Of a stretch of 10,602 nt of DNA, positions 6,286 through 10,602 are shown piece by piece. Below the pieces are notes generated by a model that was not told the DNA's origin, searched no databases, and saw nothing but the letters and a program-made list of their open reading frames with translations. This stretch comes from Clostridia bacterium (lineage in GTDB: Bacteria; Bacillota; Clostridia; Oscillospirales; Acutalibacteraceae). Location: positions 1-10,602 of the forward strand of contig JAGBSR010000235.1 in NCBI GenBank assembly GCA_017631745.1. The letters are read 5' to 3'. Position 1 is the first letter of the stretch, and every line of letters begins with the position of its first letter. Made by a program: the position numbers and the translations under genes.

Positions 6286-7608
6286 ATGTATACATTCAGA
6301 ACCGAAACTGATTTAAAAGCATTCGATAAATTCCTTGAAGAAAACGGCGGACAGTATATTCAGTGCTCATCCTGGCAGAATGTAAAAACCACCTGGAAAT
6401 GCACCTACTACTGCGGATTTGAAGGTGAAAAAAGAGTTCTTGCTGTTTTGGTTATGGAGCGCTCACTTCCCGTTGCAGGTAAGATATGGTATGCATCAGG
6501 CGGTGCAGTATGCGACTACAGCAACACTGAGCTTCTTAAGGAATTCACTGAATTTATGAAGGATGAAATGAAAAAGGGCGGTGCAACCTGCTTTATTATG
6601 GACCCGTCAATTTCACTTCGCATCAACGGTGAAGACATGCCCGAGGGTCACCAAATGCACAAGACTCTCACTGACCTCGGCTATGAGCTCAATCCCTCAA
6701 TTGAAAATTACACTTATAAACAGCCTGTTCAGCTTTTTATTCCTCTCTTTGACGGTGACACACAGCTCACAGCTGATAAAATACTCAAAAAATGCGACAA
6801 GGGTGTCAGATACAGCATACGTATCGGTGAGCAGAGAGGTCTTGTTGCTGAAAGCTACACCTATGAGGATGTTGAGAAAAATCCTCAGATTATGGAAGAC
6901 TTTATGGCTGTTATGCGAGATACCAGTGAAAGAGACAGCTTCGTTGAAAGAAACGGTGATTACTGCACTAAGCTTCTTCGTGAGTTCGCAGACCACAGCG
7001 ATTTAAAGCTCGTTTATTACGATAAAGACATTGACGAAAAGCTGCAGGCTGAGCGTCTCCAAAAGAAAGAAATGGCTTTAGCTGAGCTTGAAACAGCTCA
7101 CGAAAAGAAAGCAAGACAGCTCAGAGAAACCATCGACAGTGTGGACAAGCAGACGGAGCACTTTGAAAAGAGAATGGCTGAAGCTGAAGAGTTCACCAAG
7201 GACAGACGAATCTGTGTTGCAGGCGGTCTTTCAATTTACTATGCAGGTATGGGCAGCTGTCTTTTCGGCGGTACAAGAAATGTAATAAGAAACAACACCC
7301 GTTCAAGTCATTATCTAAACTATCTTCGCCTTTGCGAAAGTGTAAAGAGAGGCTGTAAAATCCACGACCTGGGCTATGTTATTGTAAAGACACCTGAACT
7401 TCAGGAAGACGGTACTCTCGGTGAGCTTATTCCTCAGGATAACTTCAAGGGAATTTACGATTTCAAAAAGAGCTTCTCTGCTGACTATCACGAATTCATC
7501 GGTGAATATATCCTCGTGGGCAACTCACTTAAATATTACTCCTATGCAAAGCTTATGCCCACAGCGAAAAAAGCAAAAATCAAAGCAATCAAAATGCTCA
7601 GAAGATGA
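6286..7608 (+). CDS. FemABX-type peptidoglycan interpeptide-bridge aminoacyltransferase
   Basis: A complete 440-residue protein of the FemABX family. Members transfer amino acids from aminoacyl-tRNA to the side-chain amine of stem-peptide residue 3 on lipid II or a UDP precursor. Two GNAT-like domains are split by a charged coiled-coil arm (about 250-303), as in FemA. Other landmarks are QCSSWQNVKTTW (26-37), the GGLSIYYAGMGS strand (313-324), HDLGY (360-364), and the C-terminal NFKGIYDFKKSF (386-397) with EFIGEYIL (403-410), typical of the family end. The ATG abuts the murE stop exactly, and GAGGGTAAA lies within the murE end, so the two are coupled. Pairing with a MurE lacking the DAP motif fits a bridge built on L-Lys. 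The amino acid added cannot be read from sequence. Confidence 0.9.
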   Translation: MYTFRTETDLKAFDKFLEENGGQYIQCSSWQNVKTTWKCTYYCGFEGEKRVLAVLVMERSLPVAGKIWYASGGAVCDYSNTELLKEFTEFMKDEMKKGGATCFIMDPSISLRINGEDMPEGHQMHKTLTDLGYELNPSIENYTYKQPVQLFIPLFDGDTQLTADKILKKCDKGVRYSIRIGEQRGLVAESYTYEDVEKNPQIMEDFMAVMRDTSERDSFVERNGDYCTKLLREFADHSDLKLVYYDKDIDEKLQAERLQKKEMALAELETAHEKKARQLRETIDSVDKQTEHFEKRMAEAEEFTKDRRICVAGGLSIYYAGMGSCLFGGTRNVIRNNTRSSHYLNYLRLCESVKRGCKIHDLGYVIVKTPELQEDGTLGELIPQDNFKGIYDFKKSFSADYHEFIGEYILVGNSLKYYSYAKLMPTAKKAKIKAIKMLRR

Positions 7609-7615
7609 GCCATAT

Positions 7616-7647
7616 AAAAAAGAAGCTACAGTGTAGCTTCTTTTTTT
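7616..7647. terminator. bidirectional terminator between femX and the convergent lipase
   Basis: AGAAGCTAC (7621-7629) pairs with GTAGCTTCT (7633-7641) around the loop AGT. T-runs flank it on both strands: 7641-7647 on the plus strand, and the complement of the A-run 7616-7621 on the minus strand. It starts eight bases after the femX stop and lies a few bases beyond the lipase stop. Confidence 0.9.
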
Positions 7648-7652
7648 ATTGT

Positions 7653-8804
7653 TTATTCAGTTTCGAGATTTATAAGCATTCTTGCAAGATTTATATAAAA
7701 GCTCTGTATCTTTTTCTTCTCAGCAAGAAGACCTGTTGCCGCACCGTGGTCGCAAAGAAGTGTGGGCATTATATTCCATATGCCTTTTTCAAATTTGCCG
7801 TCATATTCTTTGGCGGGCTCATCAAAGGGATTTTTAGCCGACGGAGTATTTACAAGACCGTCGTTGTCTATCCAGCTTTCATCAAACTTTATTCCGTAAT
7901 TATCCTGTGGCAAGCCCATAGAGATAATCAGACTGCCAAAATACTTAAGAAACGGAAAGCTGATATTTTCAGTTCTGTGGTCTTCACCTACACAGCCATT
8001 GGCGCAATAAGCGAAATAGTAAATATTTTTACTTATCTCTATAAGCTTATTAAGCTCATATGCACCCTCTAAAGAGAGATCCGTAAGCACATAATCCTCA
8101 CCGTCTCTGACTCTGTTCATTGCAACAATAAGCTTGTCGGGCTTCTTCTCGCCTTTGATAGGTGTAAGACCGAACTGCTCAAGCTGATAGTCAACATATT
8201 TGCCGTGAAGGGGCGTTCTGCCTATAATGCCCATAACAAAATCGCTGAATCTGCCTAAGGTATGTATCAGATCATAACGATCTGTTATGTTATAAAAGGT
8301 GGAGCCGTTATTTGGTGCACAGATAGTTGTTACGCTGGCTATAAAATCTTCCTTACCGCCTGTGAAAAGTGGCGATATATCGGCAGGGTCCGTAGCATTT
8401 TTTTCTCTTTCATCGCCGTAAGTCAGAAGATGGGTAAGAAGTCTTATAACCTGACCGCCATGACTGTGACCGATAAGATGAACCTTTCTTTCACCGAAAC
8501 CCTGACAAAGAGGCTCGTTATATTTTCTGCCGTATCTTTCGTGGCCGTGAGCCTCTGAGTGTGCCTTGCCGTAATCCACTCTTGTGCCCATAAGCTGAGC
8601 ATAGAGCTCGCAGGCATTGTCCCAAGCACTTGAAATAGGACCAACAGAGGCTGAATAGCTCTCATAACCGCAGCTGTTGAGGAAGTTCATCAGATTACCC
8701 GTTGTGCCGCCCCAATAGGGTGAGAGCTTATCAATGCCGATAGCCTGACCCCAACCTAGCATTCCGTGTACATATATAAAAGGATATTTATTAGCAATTT
8801 TCAT
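7653..8804 (-). CDS. alpha/beta-hydrolase lipase resembling bacterial family I.5, no signal peptide
   Basis: A 383-residue lipase whose start follows AAAGGGG eight bases upstream. The oxyanion strand is YVHGMLGWG (11-19). The nucleophile elbow GHSHGG (112-117) gives Ser114. NDGLVNT gives Asp315 and the late DHGA gives His353. Spacing is close to the Geobacillus L1-type lipases (Ser113, Asp317, His358). The four zinc ligands of that family also appear in place: Asp62 (WDNACELY), His82 and His88 (HSEAHGHERYGR) and Asp242 (TDLSLEGAYELN). Family I.5 lipases hydrolyse ester bonds of acylglycerols and are normally secreted. This protein begins directly at the catalytic domain, with no hydrophobic leader, so it is probably cytoplasmic or exported by another route. 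The substrate is unknown. It is monocistronic, with its own promoter at 8839-8867. Confidence 0.9.
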   Translation of the reverse strand: MKIANKYPFIYVHGMLGWGQAIGIDKLSPYWGGTTGNLMNFLNSCGYESYSASVGPISSAWDNACELYAQLMGTRVDYGKAHSEAHGHERYGRKYNEPLCQGFGERKVHLIGHSHGGQVIRLLTHLLTYGDEREKNATDPADISPLFTGGKEDFIASVTTICAPNNGSTFYNITDRYDLIHTLGRFSDFVMGIIGRTPLHGKYVDYQLEQFGLTPIKGEKKPDKLIVAMNRVRDGEDYVLTDLSLEGAYELNKLIEISKNIYYFAYCANGCVGEDHRTENISFPFLKYFGSLIISMGLPQDNYGIKFDESWIDNDGLVNTPSAKNPFDEPAKEYDGKFEKGIWNIMPTLLCDHGAATGLLAEKKKIQSFYINLARMLINLETE

Positions 8805-8838
8805 AATGTCAACCCCTTTTTATTAATTAACCGAGTCA

Positions 8839-8867
8839 ATTATATCACAGCAATTTTGCCAGTGCAA
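8839..8867 (-). promoter_or_regulatory. sigma-A promoter of the lipase gene
   Basis: On the minus strand, TTGCAC (8862-8867) precedes a perfect TATAAT (8839-8844) with 17 bases between them. Transcription should start near 8832, giving a leader of about 28 bases before ATG 8804. The cloverleaf element lies upstream of this promoter and outside the lipase transcript. Confidence 0.85.
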
Positions 8868-8913
8868 TACGGACTGCTACAAAATAAAAAATATGTTGCA
8901 AAGCTACCGATTC

Positions 8914-8990
8914 GGGGCTCCGTCACCGTTTACGGTGCGAGGGTGCCCTCAGGCACCCTCGGAAATCGCTGCGCGATTTCACGGAGCCCC
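8914..8990 (-). repeat. cloverleaf inverted-repeat element, copy 2 (opposite orientation)
   Basis: A 77-base GC-rich block with the same plan as the element at 1714-1796. The outer stem is GGGGCTCCGT (8914-8923) with ACGGAGCCCC (8981-8990), 10 of 10 paired. The three inner hairpins abut with no unpaired base between them: CACCGT/ACGGTG (8924-8937), CGAGGGTGCC/GGCACCCTCG (8938-8961, loop CTCA) and GAAATCGC/GCGATTTC (8962-8980, loop TGC). Aligned on the minus strand, its arms match copy 1 in order: AAATCGC first, AGGGYGC second and a CCG/CGG arm third. The outer stem shares GGCTCC. It lies between the terminator of the decarboxylase operon and the lipase promoter. No coding potential is evident. 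It may be a miniature mobile element or a structured RNA. Confidence 0.85.
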
Positions 8991-8995
8991 CGCGT

Positions 8996-9042
8996 AAAAG
9001 AAAAAGGCAACCCCGATTAAAAGGTTGCCTGATATTTTTTTT
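8996..9042 (-). terminator. terminator of the Na+ decarboxylase operon (bidirectional form)
   Basis: AGGCAACC (9005-9012) and GGTTGCCT (9023-9030) form an 8-bp stem with a 10-base loop. On the minus strand it is followed by a T-rich tract (complement of the A-run 8996-9004), ending the transcript of the gene that stops at 9057. A second T-run on the plus strand (9035-9042) could stop transcription the other way, but no plus-strand gene ends here. Confidence 0.85.
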
Positions 9043-9056
9043 GTGATAACTTGATA

Positions 9057-10253
9057 TTATTTACCGAACATTGCAAGAAGGAAGCCGGCTGCTACAGCTG
9101 AACCGATAACACCTGCAACGTTGGGACCCATAGCGTGCATGAGAAGGAAGTTTTTGGGGTTATACTTTCTGCCTTCGTTCTGTGATACACGAGCTGCCAT
9201 AGGAACAGCACTAACACCTGCTGAACCGATAAGAGGATTAACCTTACCGCCGGTGATAACATAGAGAAGCTTACCGAGAAGAAGACCGCCCACTGTTGAG
9301 AAGCAGAATGCCACAAGACCGAGAACAACAATCTTGAGAGTTTCAGCCTTAAGGAAGGTCTGACCGTTTGTGGTAGCACCTACTGTAAGACCGAGCATAA
9401 TTGTTACAATGTTCATAAGAGCATTCTGAGCTGTGTCTGAAAGTCTGTCAACAACACCACACTCCTTGAAGAGGTTGCCAAGCATAAGGAAACCGAGAAG
9501 AGGTGCAACTGAAGGAAGAATGAATGCACAGATTACAAGAACAACAACGGGGAAAACAATCTTTTCAACCTTTGAAACCTTGCGAAGCTGCTTCATTTCA
9601 ACCTTACGCTCTTTTTCTGTTGTGAGAGCCTTCATAATGGGAGGCTGAATGAAAGGAATCAGCGCCATATATGAATAAGCCGCAACTGCGATGGGGCCTA
9701 AGAGATGGCCTGCAAGCTTACCTGTAAGGAAGATAGCTGTGGGGCCGTCTGCACCACCGATGATAGCAATTGATGCAGCTTCTTCAGGAGCGAAGCCGAG
9801 AAGAATAGCAATTACAAATGCAACATAGATGCCAAGCTGAGCCGCAGCACCTAAGAGAAGTGACATGGGGTTTGAAAGAAGGGGGCCGAAGTCGGTCATA
9901 CAACCGATGCCTAGGAAAATAATACAGGGGAAGATACTTGACTTAACACCTGCATATATGAGTCTTAGTACACCGCTGTCATACCAGTGTGCACCTTCGA
10001 CTATGTTTGAGGTATCCATAAGACCTGTCGGGTCATCCATAAGACCTGCACCGGGAAGGTTAGCAAGCAAAATACCGAATGCGATGGGTACGAGAAGAAG
10101 AGGCTCGCACTTTTTAGCAATTGCAAAATAGAGAAGCACAAATGAAACAAGAATCATTACGAGATTCTGCCAGAGGAATGTGCCGTCTGCAAAAAGTGCT
10201 GCAAAGCCTGATGATTCCCATAAGCCCACAAGGACGTCTTTAATCATATCCAT
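9057..10253 (-). CDS. oadB: sodium-translocating decarboxylase beta subunit (OadB/MmdB/GcdB family)
   Basis: A complete 398-residue polytopic membrane protein of usual family length. The beta subunit decarboxylates carboxybiotin carried by the biotin subunit and couples this to Na+ export. The hallmark IIGGADGPTAIF (164-175) holds Asp169. Tyr195 in AAYSYMAL and the late KVNPLIGSAGVSAVPMAARV (337-356), with Asn339, Gly343 and Ser348, keep the exact spacing of the Klebsiella OadB residues Asp203, Tyr229, Asn373, Gly377 and Ser382. The Na+ and proton path therefore looks intact. The start has AAAAGGAGAT seven bases upstream. A biotin carrier gene lies 41 bases upstream in the same operon. The alpha subunit that sets the substrate (oxaloacetate, methylmalonyl-CoA or glutaconyl-CoA) is outside the window, so the symbol names the family only. 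Confidence 0.95.
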   Translation of the reverse strand: MDMIKDVLVGLWESSGFAALFADGTFLWQNLVMILVSFVLLYFAIAKKCEPLLLVPIAFGILLANLPGAGLMDDPTGLMDTSNIVEGAHWYDSGVLRLIYAGVKSSIFPCIIFLGIGCMTDFGPLLSNPMSLLLGAAAQLGIYVAFVIAILLGFAPEEAASIAIIGGADGPTAIFLTGKLAGHLLGPIAVAAYSYMALIPFIQPPIMKALTTEKERKVEMKQLRKVSKVEKIVFPVVVLVICAFILPSVAPLLGFLMLGNLFKECGVVDRLSDTAQNALMNIVTIMLGLTVGATTNGQTFLKAETLKIVVLGLVAFCFSTVGGLLLGKLLYVITGGKVNPLIGSAGVSAVPMAARVSQNEGRKYNPKNFLLMHAMGPNVAGVIGSAVAAGFLLAMFGK

Positions 10254-10294
10254 AGAGAAAATCTCCTTTTCTTTTTAGTTTAAAGTTTCGGGAA

Positions 10295-10602
10295 TCAAAG
10301 CACTGCGAGAATGTCGTCAGTATTTACTGTTGAACCTTTGCTTACAAGAAGCTGTTTTATTGTACCGTCGCAGGGAGCAACGATATCGTTTTCCATTTTC
10401 ATAGCTTCAAGCACCATAAGTACATCACCTGTCTTGACAGCCTGACCTACACTTACACTTACGCTGAGAATTGTACCGGGCATAGGTGAGGGTACCTTTG
10501 TGCCGTCGCCTGCAACTGCAGGTGCGGCTGCGGGAGCTGCAGCAGGAGCCGCTACGGGAGCTGCCACGGGAGCAGGAGCTGCTACTGCATCTGATACACT
10601 GA
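10295..10602 (-). CDS. biotin carrier (biotin/lipoyl attachment) subunit of the decarboxylase, N-terminus outside window
   Basis: The frame ends at TGA 10295-10297 and stays open to the window edge, so the start is missing. The visible part begins with an Ala/Pro-rich flexible linker (about 10500-10600), which lets the carrier swing between sites. A biotinyl domain of about 70 residues follows. The biotinylation motif EAMKMEND places the modified Lys at 10397-10399. PSPMPGTI is on the N-terminal side and APCDGTI on the C-terminal side, as in biotinyl domains of decarboxylase gamma or alpha subunits. It carries CO2 from the carboxyltransferase to the membrane beta subunit encoded 41 bases downstream. 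It could be a separate small subunit (MmdC/GcdC type) or the C-terminal end of a fused alpha subunit. Confidence 0.92.
   Translation of the reverse strand, partial: SVSDAVAAPAPVAAPVAAPAAAPAAAPAVAGDGTKVPSPMPGTILSVSVSVGQAVKTGDVLMVLEAMKMENDIVAPCDGTIKQLLVSKGSTVNTDDILAVL

Noticed and set aside
7605..8072. Plus-strand frame of 155 codons beginning at the femX end
   Set aside because: It runs through the bidirectional terminator and lies antisense to the lipase, whose catalytic residues are intact. It has no family resemblance.
8766..9020. Plus-strand 84-codon frame across the lipase promoter and the second cloverleaf
   Set aside because: It starts inside the lipase gene antisense, crosses promoter and repeat, and ends in the terminator loop. 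Its composition is that of non-coding DNA.

Overview
The window looks like the chromosome of a low-to-mid GC anaerobic Clostridia-type Firmicute, plausibly a gut member of the Oscillospirales. This is inferred from strong AAAGGAG-type ribosome-binding sites, consensus sigma-A promoters, short U-tailed terminators, a Na+-translocating decarboxylase and a FemABX-type cell-wall enzyme. No rRNA or other taxonomic marker is present.

Layout. (1) 1-1465, plus strand: the 3' end of an NMT1/THI5-like substrate-binding protein and its ABC ATPase, closed by a terminator. (2) 1531-1796: a possible 50-residue protein whose Shine-Dalgarno lies in that terminator stem, a hairpin over its stop codon, and a GC-rich cloverleaf repeat. 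(3) 1813-3985: two divergent genes that appear to be paralogues. The minus-strand gene is membrane-anchored with a Thr-rich linker and is broken by an in-frame TAA. The plus-strand gene has a signal peptide. Each has its own promoter and terminator. (4) 4046-7647: a tight plus-strand operon of a six-helix YjdF/DUF2238-like membrane protein, a MurE ligase and a FemABX aminoacyl transferase, ending in a terminator shared with the convergent lipase. (5) 7653-8867, minus strand: a family I.5-type lipase with its zinc ligands but no signal peptide, driven by a clear promoter. (6) 8914-8990: a second cloverleaf repeat in the opposite orientation. (7) 8996-10602, minus strand: the Na+-pumping decarboxylase beta subunit, preceded by a biotin carrier subunit that runs off the window.

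Functionally, the murE-femX pair suggests a peptidoglycan stem peptide with a branched or bridged third residue, and the MurE specificity loop reads DDPD rather than the meso-DAP motif DNPR. The decarboxylase genes indicate a sodium-motive energy economy. The most unusual observation is the pair of cloverleaf DNA/RNA elements. Each has a 10-bp outer stem enclosing three hairpins, and the two copies differ mainly by compensatory base-pair changes.
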